A stretch of 64,000 nt of DNA, taken from the NCBI RefSeq assembly GCF_014652575.1, contig NZ_BMZB01000001.1, forward strand, positions 1,169,722-1,233,721. Reading direction: 5' to 3'. The notes beneath the pieces were generated by a model that was given only the letters and a program-made list of their open reading frames with translations, did no database searches and had not been told where the DNA came from. The stretch is from Asticcacaulis endophyticus. GTDB taxonomy: Bacteria > Pseudomonadota > Alphaproteobacteria > Caulobacterales > Caulobacteraceae. Both the position numbers and the translations under genes were made by a program. Positions 9,570-18,405 of the stretch are shown piece by piece (within the stretch, counting starts at the first letter, position 1; the number at the start of each line of letters is the position of its first letter).

Positions 9570-11429
9570 ATGGCCTCGGATATCCTCGCCCACACGGTGC
9601 AGGCCGCGCCGGTGGTTGGACATGCCGCGGCCATCAGCGGTCAATATGCCGTGGGGATCGTGTTTCTGACGGCGGCGGCGGTGTTTGTGCCGTTGTTTAA
9701 CCGCTTTCGGATTTCGCCGGTTCTGGGCTTCCTGATGGTCGGCGTCATTCTGGGGCCGGACGGGCTGGGTCGGCTGGCCGACATGTGGCCGGTGCTGGCC
9801 AAGTTTACGGTCACCCAATCCGAAGACATCCATAATCTGGCTGAACTGGGCGTGGTGTTTCTGCTGTTTGCCATTGGGCTGGAACTGACGTGGGAACGCC
9901 TTAAGGCCATGCGGCGGATGGTGTTCGGCCTTGGGATGCTGCAGATCATCCTGTGTACGCTGGTGCTGTTTGGGCTGTTCCTGATGATGAAGCGCCCGCC
10001 CGAAAGTGCGATCGCGCTGGCTATGGCGCTGGCCTTGTCATCGACGGCCATGGTCATGCCGGTGCTGGCGGAACTGAAAAAACTCAACACCGCCACCGGT
10101 CGCAGCGTGTTTTCGGTTCTGCTGGCGCAGGACCTGGCGGTGGCACCGATCCTGATCACCGTTATTGTGCTGGCGGGCGGTGAAGGCGGGCCGACCGGGG
10201 TGCAGGGGGTTCTGGCCATCATCCCGTCGATTGTGGTTATGGCGCTTTTGGTGCTGGGCGGACGGATGCTGTTGCGGCCATTGTTTAAATCAGCGGCGCT
10301 TACCAAGAGCCCGGAAATCTTCATGGCAGCCTGTCTGCTGGTGGTGCTGATGTCAGGGCAGGCAGCGGTCATGGCCGGTTTGTCCATGGCGATGGGCGCG
10401 TTTGTGGGCGGGCTGCTGCTGGCTGAGACCGAATACCGGCGCGAAATTGAGTTGATGATCGAGCCGTTCAAGGGGCTGCTGCTGGGGCTGTTTTTTGTCA
10501 CCGTCGGGGCGCGGCTTGATATCGATGCGGTCCTCGCCTCGCCGGTACTGGTTCTGGCGCTGGCGGGCGGGTTGATCGCGCTCAAGGTTGTGGTCGTTTA
10601 CCCACTGGCGCGGCTTTATGGCCTGCCGCGGGCCGCAGCACTTGAAGTCGCTGCCCTGCTGGGGCCAGCGGGAGAGTTCGCGTTCGTCATCATCGATGAG
10701 GGCATGGGCCGCAACCTGATCGATCCGCAAATAGGTCAGGCGATCATTCTGGCGGCAATCATCAGCCTGTTTTTGCTGCCGGTGATCGGCTCAACCGTGA
10801 CCCGGTTTACCAAACGCATCAGCCCGCAAAAGGAGGCTGAACCGTCGGCAGCGCCGGACATTATCACTGAGGTCCCCAATGAGGTGCTGGTGGTCGGCTA
10901 TGGCCGTGTCGGGGAACTGGTGGTCGATATGCTGGGGCGGCACAATATCAGCTTCACGATCGTCGATGTGAACCCAAGGGTGACCTCACGGGCGCGGTCG
11001 CAACATCTTGAAACCTGGTATGGCGATGCGTCCAATGTCGAGTTTCTGGCGCGATTGGGGCTTGAGCATCGCAAAGCCGTGGTAGTGACGGTATCGAACG
11101 CCGCCTTTACCGATAATGTCGTCAAGGCGGTGCGGTCATTGCGCGATGATATCTGCCTGATCGCGCGCGCACGGGACGCCCACCATGCCGAGCGGTTGTA
11201 TGAGCTGGGTGTTACCGATGCGGTGCCGGAAACCATTGAGGCGTCGCTGCAACTGGCCGAAAACACGCTGGTTGATCTGGGGGTGCCGATGGGGCTGGTG
11301 CTGGCCTCGATCCACGATAAGCGCGATGAGTTCCGGGCGCGTCTGGCCGCTCATGCGCCTGAAGGGCGGGCATCGAGGGTGCTGCGGTCAACCAAGCGCG
11401 AGCCTAAGCCCACGGAAAAGGTGGTTTAG
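9570..11429 (+). CDS. Monovalent cation:proton antiporter, CPA2/KefB type
   Basis: A 619-residue inner-membrane antiporter. Residues about 25-415 form the multi-helix Na+/H+ exchanger domain with the LLAQDLAVAPIL motif; residues from about 435 form a TrkA-N/RCK domain with the Rossmann motif VGYGRVG and an acidic residue ending the second strand (FTIVDVN). The arrangement matches KefB/KefC/YbaL, which move K+ out against protons under NAD(H) or glutathione-linked control. The Q-rich regulatory C-terminus is short. Its stop overlaps that of the convergent TyrA-like gene by four bases. Confidence 0.9.
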   Translation: MASDILAHTVQAAPVVGHAAAISGQYAVGIVFLTAAAVFVPLFNRFRISPVLGFLMVGVILGPDGLGRLADMWPVLAKFTVTQSEDIHNLAELGVVFLLFAIGLELTWERLKAMRRMVFGLGMLQIILCTLVLFGLFLMMKRPPESAIALAMALALSSTAMVMPVLAELKKLNTATGRSVFSVLLAQDLAVAPILITVIVLAGGEGGPTGVQGVLAIIPSIVVMALLVLGGRMLLRPLFKSAALTKSPEIFMAACLLVVLMSGQAAVMAGLSMAMGAFVGGLLLAETEYRREIELMIEPFKGLLLGLFFVTVGARLDIDAVLASPVLVLALAGGLIALKVVVVYPLARLYGLPRAAALEVAALLGPAGEFAFVIIDEGMGRNLIDPQIGQAIILAAIISLFLLPVIGSTVTRFTKRISPQKEAEPSAAPDIITEVPNEVLVVGYGRVGELVVDMLGRHNISFTIVDVNPRVTSRARSQHLETWYGDASNVEFLARLGLEHRKAVVVTVSNAAFTDNVVKAVRSLRDDICLIARARDAHHAERLYELGVTDAVPETIEASLQLAENTLVDLGVPMGLVLASIHDKRDEFRARLAAHAPEGRASRVLRSTKREPKPTEKVV

Positions 11430-12187
11430 GCCTTAGCGCCGTGCCCGTTTTCTAAGCGGGTGCGCAAACTGTCGATCTCATGGAAAAAGCGCTTACGGAT
11501 TTCGGCCGCGAATGGGTTGTCGCGCTCAATCGACATAAACAGCTCATCACTGTCGCCGGAGACCAGACCGACCCCCTGCATCAGCAAATCATAGGAACGC
11601 GTCGTGTGTTCGGTCGGCAGCGGGCCCATGCCGTTGAGCACCTTGGCGATCAGGTGGGTCAGGCCCTGCACGGCGGCAAGGGCCCGGTCATGCACTTCGG
11701 GGGTGGTCACTGACACCTTGAGGTCGAGGGTTTTCTCAAGGAATTTCACAATCGGCGGCAAATGGCGCACGCGCACCGGGCAGACGACGATTTCCATATT
11801 ATGGATGCCGTAGCGCGCCGACTGCGGCCCGAACAGCGGGTGGGTACACAGGACGCATACCGATTTGGGCAGGGCATCGGTCAGCCATTGAGCCGGGTTG
11901 ACCTTGACCGAGCCGACATCGATGACCAGCGCATTGAGCGGCACGTGGGGGGCGATCTGTTCGGCCAAAGCTTTCAGCGTGCGGATAGGTGTCGCCAGAA
12001 TAACGATCTTATTGGCGGCAGCTTCCTCTAACGAGACCAGTTCGACATTGTGGCGTTTGGCATAGGCCCTGGCTTCGGGGGAGGGGTCATAGGCCCGTAT
12101 GTCAAAGTAAGGCGACAGATGACGCACAATCAGGCGGCCAAATGCGCCGAGACCAAACAAACCGAGCTTATGAACTTTTTTAGGCAC
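11426..12187 (-). CDS. Prephenate/arogenate dehydrogenase family protein
   Basis: A 253-residue NAD(P)-dependent TyrA-type enzyme of tyrosine synthesis. It begins with the Rossmann motif GLFGLGAFG, followed by DVGSVK and the substrate-binding stretch CTHPLFGPQSA. The size fits single-domain cyclohexadienyl or plant-like arogenate dehydrogenases, with neither chorismate mutase nor ACT domain. Whether it prefers prephenate or arogenate cannot be told. No other aromatic amino-acid gene is nearby. Confidence 0.82.
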   Translation of the reverse strand: MPKKVHKLGLFGLGAFGRLIVRHLSPYFDIRAYDPSPEARAYAKRHNVELVSLEEAAANKIVILATPIRTLKALAEQIAPHVPLNALVIDVGSVKVNPAQWLTDALPKSVCVLCTHPLFGPQSARYGIHNMEIVVCPVRVRHLPPIVKFLEKTLDLKVSVTTPEVHDRALAAVQGLTHLIAKVLNGMGPLPTEHTTRSYDLLMQGVGLVSGDSDELFMSIERDNPFAAEIRKRFFHEIDSLRTRLENGHGAKA

Positions 12188-12500
12188 GCAACGCCGCCGT
12201 ATATAGTTGAGGAGGGTCGCCTTGGTAACACATCGCCAAAGTTGAGGCGAGGTGAAAGGGTCGTAAATCTTACGAAAGCGTAAGCTTTTATACTAAAGGC
12301 GTGGGGTTGCATAAAAACTTATACCAAACGCCGGTATTAAATTGCAAAAAGCAGCCTTAAATCCGGCTCTTGCGTGCAAAAAAGCGCCCTAATTTGACGC
12401 CTTTGCCTGTTTGTTGCAGGCGCAACAATATAGAGCGTGACAAATACTGTCTGGCGGCAAGTTGTATCATTTAATACTACTTGCCGCCAGGTTCGCCGGG
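12188..12500. other. Gene-free stretch with a long hairpin
   Basis: I see no convincing gene in these 313 bases. Next to the EF-hand gene lies a hairpin at 12451-12490, CTGGCGGCAAGT with ACTTGCCGCCAG (12 bp perfect, AT-rich loop that can pair further). It lies just past the 3' end of the leftward gene at 12501 and may stabilise or end its transcript, though no T-run follows. Confidence 0.6.
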
Positions 12501-13157
12501 TTACCAGCGGCGTTTTTTACCCTTGCCATCGCGGGGGGCTTCAAGGGCCTGCTGCATCGGCGTCTTCGACAGGGTGTCGAGGGTGAGGGCGCCGTCAACG
12601 TCCTTATCCAGCAGACGGAACCGCGCCAGAGAGGCGGCCTCCCATTCGGCGGCGGTGATCTTGAAGTCAAAATTGGCGTCGGCGCCGCGCACGGGCTGCG
12701 GCTCATTGATCAGGCTGAACTGGGCGGCCCCAGTGATCTGGCGTTGATAGGGCTGGTTGGTCAGGGGCTTGCCCTCGGCGTCGGTGGTGCGGCCTTTTGG
12801 CGGTTGGGTGATCATCGGCACATGCGCCAGGATTTCAGGCGCCAATTCTTCCTCATATCGCGTATTTTCCGGTGAGGAGATCGCGCCATTTTCGTCTTTA
12901 TCGATGACGGTGAAATAGCGTTTGGCGTCGGCCACGTACTCGGCCCGTGTCAGTTTGCCATCACCGTCGGCATCGGCCTTTTTGAACCAGTCGGCGACCG
13001 GATAGGGGGCCGGGGTTTTGGCGCGAAAAACTTCACCCGACGGGCTAAAGAAAATCTGATTGATTACGGGGCGGGCAGGGCCACCTTCGGGTGGCATTTG
13101 CGCTGATGCGGGGGCCGTCAGCGCCAGCAAAGGTAGGAGCAGAAAAAAGCGGGTCAT
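12501..13157 (-). CDS. Secreted EF-hand calcium-binding protein
   Basis: A 218-residue exported protein with a signal peptide cut near APASAQ (residue 20). Two good EF-hand loops, DADGDGKLTRAE and DKDENGAISSPE, and two weaker ones, DANFDFKITAAE and DKDVDGALTLDT, are visible. It probably binds Ca2+ in the periplasm; the target is unknown. It is divergent from a second, four-EF-hand gene 310 bases away. The C-terminus is very basic (KGKKRRW). Confidence 0.85.
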   Translation of the reverse strand: MTRFFLLLPLLALTAPASAQMPPEGGPARPVINQIFFSPSGEVFRAKTPAPYPVADWFKKADADGDGKLTRAEYVADAKRYFTVIDKDENGAISSPENTRYEEELAPEILAHVPMITQPPKGRTTDAEGKPLTNQPYQRQITGAAQFSLINEPQPVRGADANFDFKITAAEWEAASLARFRLLDKDVDGALTLDTLSKTPMQQALEAPRDGKGKKRRW

Positions 13158-13467
13158 GGGTTATTCCGTTATCAGTAAGCGCATTTAAGCCGATCTGTGC
13201 GGGGATTTCATGGTGATTTGATGTCCGTAAGGAAATAATAAGAGCGGGGGCGAAAAATGTGCAGGCCGGTCAATTCTGCCGGATAATAAGGATATGTTTT
13301 TATGTATTCGCTGTAATAAACAGGGGCTTATTGCCTGCATATTGATGTGTATAGCCATAATTTTGTGTAGTTATTGAAATTGTTGTTAATTCAACAGGTT
13401 GTTAAGTAAGTGCTGGCCTTTTTTAGGTGTTTTAGCAATTGGGCTGAAACTATAAAAGGAGGTACAT
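13158..13467. promoter_or_regulatory. Divergent control region between two EF-hand genes
   Basis: These 310 AT-rich bases hold no gene and must carry both divergent promoters. A TGTT-N5-AACA inverted repeat (TGTTAATTCAACA, near 13384) lies upstream of the rightward gene, and a very strong ribosome binding site AAAGGAGG precedes its ATG at 13468. I could not fix the -35/-10 boxes. Confidence 0.45.
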
Positions 13468-14223
13468 ATGCAGATCGGTAGTTCGACATCTGCCTATTCC
13501 AGCACCTATTTGTCGCAGATGCATTCAAAACTGTTCAGCAGTATTGATGCCGACGGGGACGGCAAGATGACCCTGGAAGAACTGGAATCTTCGCAGGCCA
13601 CCAGTAAATCAGGCAAGACGCAATCGTCTTCGGCGAGCGCTTCGGCGGCTGACCGGTTCTCGGTCATGGATACCGACGGTGACGGTTCGGTCACCGAAGA
13701 CGAAGGTCTGGCGTTTTTCACCAGTTCTATGTCGTCGGAGACCATGGGCGGCATGTTGCAGGCCCAGGAAGCTGGCCAACAAGAAGGGACGCGTCCGTCT
13801 GGCCCGCCGCCCGCCGGTGGTGGTGGCGGTGGTCAAGCTCCGCAAACCTTTGATGAGCTGGATACCAATCAGGACGGCACGGTTAGTCTTGATGAAATGC
13901 TGGCCTCATCAGAATCTGAGGACAGTGCCGACACATCCATGATTGAGGAACTGTTCAGTCACATGGATGCCGACGGCGATGGTTCGGTAACTGAGGACGA
14001 AAAAACCGCCTTCGACGAGACTATGAAGGCTAACGGTCCGCCGAAGGGGCCCCCGCCCCAAGTAACTGAGGCCACATCCGCGACATCGACCGAAGCCGTC
14101 ACGAGTACAAGCGATGAAACGGCGTCTAAAATTGCGAACCTGACCGCCCAGTGGATGACCTCGGTCTATCAGGCTCTGTCAGAAGGTACAAAGCAGACAT
14201 CGACCACATCGGTGGCGGCGTAA
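13468..14223 (+). CDS. Four-EF-hand calcium-binding protein
   Basis: A 251-residue acidic protein with four canonical EF-hand loops: DADGDGKMTLEE (27-38), DTDGDGSVTEDE (68-79), DTNQDGTVSLDE (132-143) and DADGDGSVTEDE (167-178). Loops one/two and three/four are arranged as pairs, separated by a Gly/Pro-rich linker (PPPAGGGGGG, about 113-122). No signal peptide is evident; the Ser/Thr-rich N-terminus resembles XopAW-like EF-hand proteins. The ribosome binding site AAAGGAGG is nearly perfect, suggesting strong expression. The Thr/Ser-rich tail may be disordered. Confidence 0.88.
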   Translation: MQIGSSTSAYSSTYLSQMHSKLFSSIDADGDGKMTLEELESSQATSKSGKTQSSSASASAADRFSVMDTDGDGSVTEDEGLAFFTSSMSSETMGGMLQAQEAGQQEGTRPSGPPPAGGGGGGQAPQTFDELDTNQDGTVSLDEMLASSESEDSADTSMIEELFSHMDADGDGSVTEDEKTAFDETMKANGPPKGPPPQVTEATSATSTEAVTSTSDETASKIANLTAQWMTSVYQALSEGTKQTSTTSVAA

Positions 14224-14327
14224 AAGCGCATGCCAAAAAGTGTGCAGCGGTTTTTGGAAACAATGCGCGACTACTAAGCGCATGCCAAAAGTGTGCAGCG
14301 GTTTTGGATTCAATGCGCGTCTATAAA
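14224..14327. repeat. Two tandem copies of a 52-base repeat
   Basis: AAGCGCATGCC begins at 14224 and again at 14276, and the two 52-base units share nearly all positions, including GTGTGCAGCGG and CAATGCGCG. It lies directly after the EF-hand stop codon and before a terminator, so both copies would be transcribed in the mRNA tail. Each unit has short self-complementary parts (GCGCAT with ATGCGC) that can fold over the whole unit. Confidence 0.85.
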
Positions 14328-14330
14328 GCG

Positions 14331-14355
14331 AAAACGAGCCAGAACGGCTCGTTTT
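14331..14355. terminator. Bidirectional terminator
   Basis: AAAACGAGCC and GGCTCGTTTT pair around a five-base loop and a run of seven T follows on the plus strand, with AAAA on the other side. It separates the EF-hand gene from the convergent small membrane protein gene. Confidence 0.9.
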
Positions 14356-14373
14356 TTTGCGGAAGGTTGCAGC

Positions 14374-14577
14374 CTAATCCTCAAGCCTTTGCCATTCGCG
14401 ACGGATATTGGCCCAAGCATAATCGAGCAGCAGATAGTAAACCACCGTCATCACGTAGCGGATCGTGTCCACGGCCCAAAAATACTGAGCCATCATGGCA
14501 AGGGACAGGGTCGCGACCATGACCCAGGCGGCGATCATCAGTTTTTTGGGCATATAAAGGCGGGACAAAAACGACAT
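14374..14577 (-). CDS. Small predicted membrane protein
   Basis: A 67-residue protein with one strong hydrophobic helix (MIAAWVMVATLSLAMMA, about 14-30) and a second weaker one (VMTVVYYLLLDYAW, about 42-55), ending in a charged tail (RREWQRLED). It has no recognised family. It ends 19 bases before a shared terminator. An internal ATG at 14553 is an alternative start. Upstream to 14733 I find only a possible promoter region. Confidence 0.6.
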   Translation of the reverse strand: MSFLSRLYMPKKLMIAAWVMVATLSLAMMAQYFWAVDTIRYVMTVVYYLLLDYAWANIRREWQRLED

Positions 14578-14786
14578 AGGCCAGACCGTGATTTGAATTA
14601 ACGCGCACGCAGCTTATCAAAACGTCATTTCCGGGACGTTAAAACTTATAAGCGGCGCGCAAAAATGTCAGTAAGATAAAATTTCGGCCAAAGTCGGGCT
14701 ACCCTACTGATTTTTTATGGGCAGGCGTCTAAGTGATCCCGTGTCGCTATGGCAGGGACGCGACGGATAAGGCTTTGGTTAGGTTG

Positions 14787-15218
14787 ATGAACGTAAGTGT
14801 AGCGAATGATGCGGCATGGCCCGAAGGTGTGGCTGAGAACGGTCTGCGGGTTCTGGTGGTCGATGATAATCGTCAGTCGGCTATGACACTGAAATGGGCG
14901 ATCGAGGGCTGGGGCGATGAAGTTGTGGCCTGCTATGATGGTCCGACCGCCCTGCAGATCGCGCGTGAGTTCAGGCCCGAAGTGATCCTGCTCGATATCG
15001 GTATGCCGGGCATGGATGGCATTGCGGTCTGTCAGGGCTTACGCGCCGCACCAGAAACCCGCAGCGTGAAAATTATAGCCCAGACCGGCTGGGGCGATGA
15101 CGCCATGCGCCGTAAAACCGCCGAGGCGGGTTTTGATCTGCATCTGGTTAAGCCGGTCAATTTCGATGTCCTGGGCGATATGCTGGCCTTGCTGCGTATG
15201 TTGCCAAAATCGGCCTGA
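14787..15218 (+). CDS. Single-domain response regulator (receiver protein)
   Basis: A CheY-like receiver domain without output domain, about 143 residues from the ATG at 14787. Acidic pocket DD in LVVDDN, phospho-acceptor Asp in ILLDIGMPG, conserved Thr in IIAQTGWG and Lys in LVKPVN are all present, so it should accept phosphate. An upstream GTG at 14733 could add 18 residues, but these do not look like a receiver N-terminus. The orphan kinase at 4180 is a possible but unproven partner. Confidence 0.88.
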   Translation: MNVSVANDAAWPEGVAENGLRVLVVDDNRQSAMTLKWAIEGWGDEVVACYDGPTALQIAREFRPEVILLDIGMPGMDGIAVCQGLRAAPETRSVKIIAQTGWGDDAMRRKTAEAGFDLHLVKPVNFDVLGDMLALLRMLPKSA

Positions 15219-15269
15219 ATGTGAACCGATCCGGTCATCCCAACGAATAAATCATCAGGAGATATAATC

Positions 15270-15824
15270 ATGCGCAAAGCTATGAGTGTAATCATGCCCG
15301 CTGCATTGTTGGGCGCGGCGATGCTGGTAAGTGGCTGTTCGACCCTGTCGCGCGGGCCGGTGGGGAATACGGCTGTGCCGCCGCCCGCCAAGGTCGTCGA
15401 TATCGCCCGCTATCAAGGCCTGTGGTATGAAATCGGCCGTTATGAAAACGGCTTTGAAAAGGGCTGTGAAGCGGTCACGGCGCGGTATGGCCCCTTACCG
15501 GATGGTAAGATTGAGGTGGTCAACACCTGCCACAAAGGCGCCGTCGACGGCCCCGTCTCCACCGCTAAGGGCAAGGCCAAGGTTGTGGACGGCAGCCAGA
15601 ATGCCAAACTCAAGGTGTCGTTCTTTGGCCCATTCTATGGGGATTACTGGGTGCTAGATCGGGCCGAGGATTACAGTTGGGCGATTGTCGGTGAGCCGTC
15701 CGGGCGATATTTATGGATATTGAGCCGCACTGCCAATCTGTCTGAGGCCGACCGCAACACGCTTTTCACGCGCGCGGGTGAGCTTGGGTATGACACCGCG
15801 CTGATCCGTTTGGTTAAGCACTGA
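15270..15824 (+). CDS. blc: Outer-membrane lipocalin Blc
   Basis: A 184-residue lipoprotein with a signal peptide and lipobox VSGC (Cys about 23). The lipocalin signature YQGLWYEIGRYENGFEKGC, the pair of Cys, and the ending region PSGRYLWILSRT match bacterial lipocalins, which bind fatty acids or lysophospholipids at the outer membrane, often in stress or stationary phase. A ribosome binding site (AGGAGAT) precedes the ATG. Confidence 0.93.
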   Translation: MRKAMSVIMPAALLGAAMLVSGCSTLSRGPVGNTAVPPPAKVVDIARYQGLWYEIGRYENGFEKGCEAVTARYGPLPDGKIEVVNTCHKGAVDGPVSTAKGKAKVVDGSQNAKLKVSFFGPFYGDYWVLDRAEDYSWAIVGEPSGRYLWILSRTANLSEADRNTLFTRAGELGYDTALIRLVKH

Positions 15825-15892
15825 CACGTCGCGCCTAATTGAATCTTTGCATATGGGTGGGCCACTGTACCCTTTGTTAATAGAGGGGCATC

Positions 15893-16813
15893 ATGGCTGA
15901 TATCGGCTACAACATACTCATCAATAACCGCTCCGGCACGGTACTCAATATGGGTCAGCCTGCGATTGAGAGCGCGATTGAGGCCAGCGGCATCACGGTT
16001 GCGGAACTGTGTTTCTGTGAGCCCGAAGATATGGCGCAAACGCTAATGCGGATGGCCAAGTCAGATGCCCCGCTGCTGATCGGCGGGGGCGATGGTACCA
16101 TCCGCGAAACGGCGGCCGCTCTGGTGGGTAAGAAAAAAGCCTTTGGCGTTTTGCCGTTCGGCACCATGAACCTGATGGCTAAGGATCTGAACCTCAATTC
16201 GCTTCAGGCGGCACTTTCAGCCTACGGCGAAGGTCACGAGATTCAGGATGTTGATGCAGGCTTCGTCAATGGCGAGATTTTCCTGTGCTGCGCCAGTATC
16301 GGCACCATGCCGCAGGCGTCGGTGTTTCGCGAAGAAAACCGCACCCGCTATAATTTCCTGCTGATTCCGCGCCTGTTTCTGTTTGTGGTTGATCATCTGG
16401 ATAAGAACAAACGCCAGCGCATCAGGCTTCAGATCGACGGGGCGCGGCTGAAGTTCCGGGCGGCCGCCGTGGTGATCTCCAACAACCGCTTTGCCGAAAC
16501 CACAAGCTGGACCGAAAGCAATTTTAAGCGCCAGTCTCTGCAAGGCGGCGAACTGGCCATCTATGCCTCGACCACTAAGTCGCGTCTGTCGCATTTACGA
16601 CTGTTGCTGCGGCTGATAGTGGGGAACTGGCTGAAAGACCCCGATATGTCCGAACAGGTCGGTAAGCGCATGACGCTCACCACTCACCGTAAAAAGGAAC
16701 TGGTGTCGATTGACGGCGAAGTCGCGGAACTGATGACACCGCTCGTATTCACGATTAAGCCGCGCCATATTCAAATGTTGGTCCCGTTGCCCCAGGATGC
16801 GGAGGCGGCATGA
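15893..16813 (+). CDS. Diacylglycerol/lipid kinase family protein
   Basis: A 306-residue protein with the DAGK catalytic signature: NNRSGT near the N-terminus, GGGDGTIRETA (about 64-74) and LPFGTMNLMA. These enzymes phosphorylate diacylglycerol, sphingoid bases or related lipids at the inner membrane. Its stop overlaps the start of the metallophosphoesterase gene by four bases (ATGA), so a kinase/phosphatase pair acting on related lipids is plausible but inferred. Confidence 0.86.
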   Translation: MADIGYNILINNRSGTVLNMGQPAIESAIEASGITVAELCFCEPEDMAQTLMRMAKSDAPLLIGGGDGTIRETAAALVGKKKAFGVLPFGTMNLMAKDLNLNSLQAALSAYGEGHEIQDVDAGFVNGEIFLCCASIGTMPQASVFREENRTRYNFLLIPRLFLFVVDHLDKNKRQRIRLQIDGARLKFRAAAVVISNNRFAETTSWTESNFKRQSLQGGELAIYASTTKSRLSHLRLLLRLIVGNWLKDPDMSEQVGKRMTLTTHRKKELVSIDGEVAELMTPLVFTIKPRHIQMLVPLPQDAEAA

Positions 16814-17580
16814 AGATAGCCCATATTTCCGACCTGCATTTCGGGGCCCACGAAGATGAGGTGCGCGATGCACTGCTGGCGCATCTGAATGGGTCCGAGC
16901 TTGATCTGGTGATTGCCAGCGGCGATATCACCCAGTCGGCGACGGTTGATGAGTTCGAGCAGGCGCGGGCCTTCTTTTCGCGCCTGACCTGTCCGCTATT
17001 GTGCATCCCCGGTAATCACGACCTGCCGGGTATGGATCTGACACGCTTCATAAGCCCGTTTAGCCGCTATAAGCGCTTCATCGCTCAGGAACTGAACCCG
17101 CAGTTTCAATCGGCGCTGGTGCAGGTTAAGGGCATCAATTCGGCCCGTATGATTCTGCCGCACTGGAACTGGGCCAATGGCTCGATCAGCCGCACCCAGT
17201 GCCGTGATATCAAACGCACCTTTGCCGCCTCAAATGCGCCGTGGCGGGTGGTTACCGTCCATCATCCGGCTATGAACTCAAAAGACTTCCCGCTGGATGT
17301 CAGCCTCTATAATGTCAGGCGGTTTTTATCCGCTGTGGACGAAGCGCGGGTCGATGTCGTGCTGGCCGGACATCAGCATCATGCCTATATTGAGCCGCGT
17401 GTCATGGATGGCCACACGACCCTGTTTCTTAATGCCTCGACCGGCATGTCCCACCGGATACGCAGGCAGCCGCACGGCTTTAATATCCTGAATTTCGCGC
17501 CGACCAGCGTGCGTATCGATATGCTCAGATATGACAAGGGGCAATTCACGATTTTTGAGGCTATGAGTCATAGCAAATAG
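16810..17580 (+). CDS. Calcineurin-like metallophosphoesterase
   Basis: A 256-residue cytoplasmic phosphoesterase with all metal motifs in order: DLHFG (Asp-x-His), SGDITQ (Gly-Asp), GNHD (Gly-Asn-His-Asp/Glu), VHHP and GHQHH. The set resembles CpdA/Icc phosphodiesterases, but similar proteins hydrolyse UDP-diacylglucosamine or other lipids, and coupling to the lipid kinase upstream favours no cAMP role. Substrate is unresolved. Confidence 0.87.
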   Translation: MKIAHISDLHFGAHEDEVRDALLAHLNGSELDLVIASGDITQSATVDEFEQARAFFSRLTCPLLCIPGNHDLPGMDLTRFISPFSRYKRFIAQELNPQFQSALVQVKGINSARMILPHWNWANGSISRTQCRDIKRTFAASNAPWRVVTVHHPAMNSKDFPLDVSLYNVRRFLSAVDEARVDVVLAGHQHHAYIEPRVMDGHTTLFLNASTGMSHRIRRQPHGFNILNFAPTSVRIDMLRYDKGQFTIFEAMSHSK

Positions 17581-17589
17581 GCCTTCAAC

Positions 17590-18282
17590 CTAATCCGGCG
17601 TGGTAACCGGCGCAGGCGGCTTTGAGCCATCAATACGTTTGGCCGACAGGATGGTGACCGGTTCGGCCAGCATTTGCCCATCCCAGCCGCTTTCAAACTT
17701 CTGTGTGGTGATCTTGCCGTTCAGGATTTTTTTGACCACTTCAATGCCCTTGGTGACCTTACCGAAGGCGGCGAAACCGTCCGGATCATCCTTGCCAGCG
17801 TCCATATAGGTCATGTCGCCAACCGAGATGGTAAAGCCGTTTGAGGCCGTGCCAACATCATAGCGCGCCATCGAAATCGTGCCGTCTGTGTGGCTAAGCC
17901 CGGTCATTTTGGTCGATTCATGGGCGATAGGCGCGAACTTGTGGCCGTTGGCGGTAGCCTGCACAAAGCCGCCGTTGTGGGCCTTCATGGCCCGCCAAAA
18001 GTTAGCGCCCTCGAATTTACCGGAATCGACGTAGCGCAGGAAATTGGCGACTGTGATCGGGGCCTTTTTGCCGTAAAGCTCAATGACGATTTCGCCTTTT
18101 GAGGTTTCAAGCGCCACAGTCGTGACATCAGGCAAAACCGGCGGAGGGGGCGGTAGTGGTGGTGTCGGCATGACGGCCGGTTTACTGGGCCCCGGCTTTT
18201 TCGGGGCTTCCGGCGGCTGGAAACAGGCGCTCAAACCCGCACCCACAATCCCCAGCGCTCCCAAAAGAAAATGACGTCTCAT
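17590..18282 (-). CDS. Exported cyclophilin-type peptidyl-prolyl isomerase
   Basis: A 230-residue protein: an RR-start signal (MRRHFLLGALGIVGAGLSAC) with a lipobox-like end, a Pro-rich linker (PTPPLPPPPPVLP, about 39-51), then a cyclophilin domain (VALETSKGEIVIELYGKKAPITVANFL). The catalytic Arg is kept in NFWRAMK, but the usual MIQGGD is changed to GFVQAT, so activity may be weak. It would fold proteins in the periplasm. A terminator or promoter for it was not found. Confidence 0.85.
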   Translation of the reverse strand: MRRHFLLGALGIVGAGLSACFQPPEAPKKPGPSKPAVMPTPPLPPPPPVLPDVTTVALETSKGEIVIELYGKKAPITVANFLRYVDSGKFEGANFWRAMKAHNGGFVQATANGHKFAPIAHESTKMTGLSHTDGTISMARYDVGTASNGFTISVGDMTYMDAGKDDPDGFAAFGKVTKGIEVVKKILNGKITTQKFESGWDGQMLAEPVTILSAKRIDGSKPPAPVTTPD

Positions 18283-18350
18283 CCCGTTCCTGCTCCGTAA
18301 TTTAGCGGAGTATCAAAATTCCTTGGCGGCTTGGCAAGCCATTAGCCAAT

Positions 18351-18382
18351 AAAAAAGCGCGGATCTTATGACCCGCGCTTTT
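18351..18382 (-). terminator. Terminator of phoX
   Basis: AAAAGCGCGG at 18353-18362 pairs with CCGCGCTTTT at 18373-18382 across a ten-base loop. Read on the minus strand it follows the phoX stop by 24 bases and ends in TTTTTT. Confidence 0.88.
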
Positions 18383-18405
18383 CAGACTGGTTTCAGGTTC
18401 ACCCC

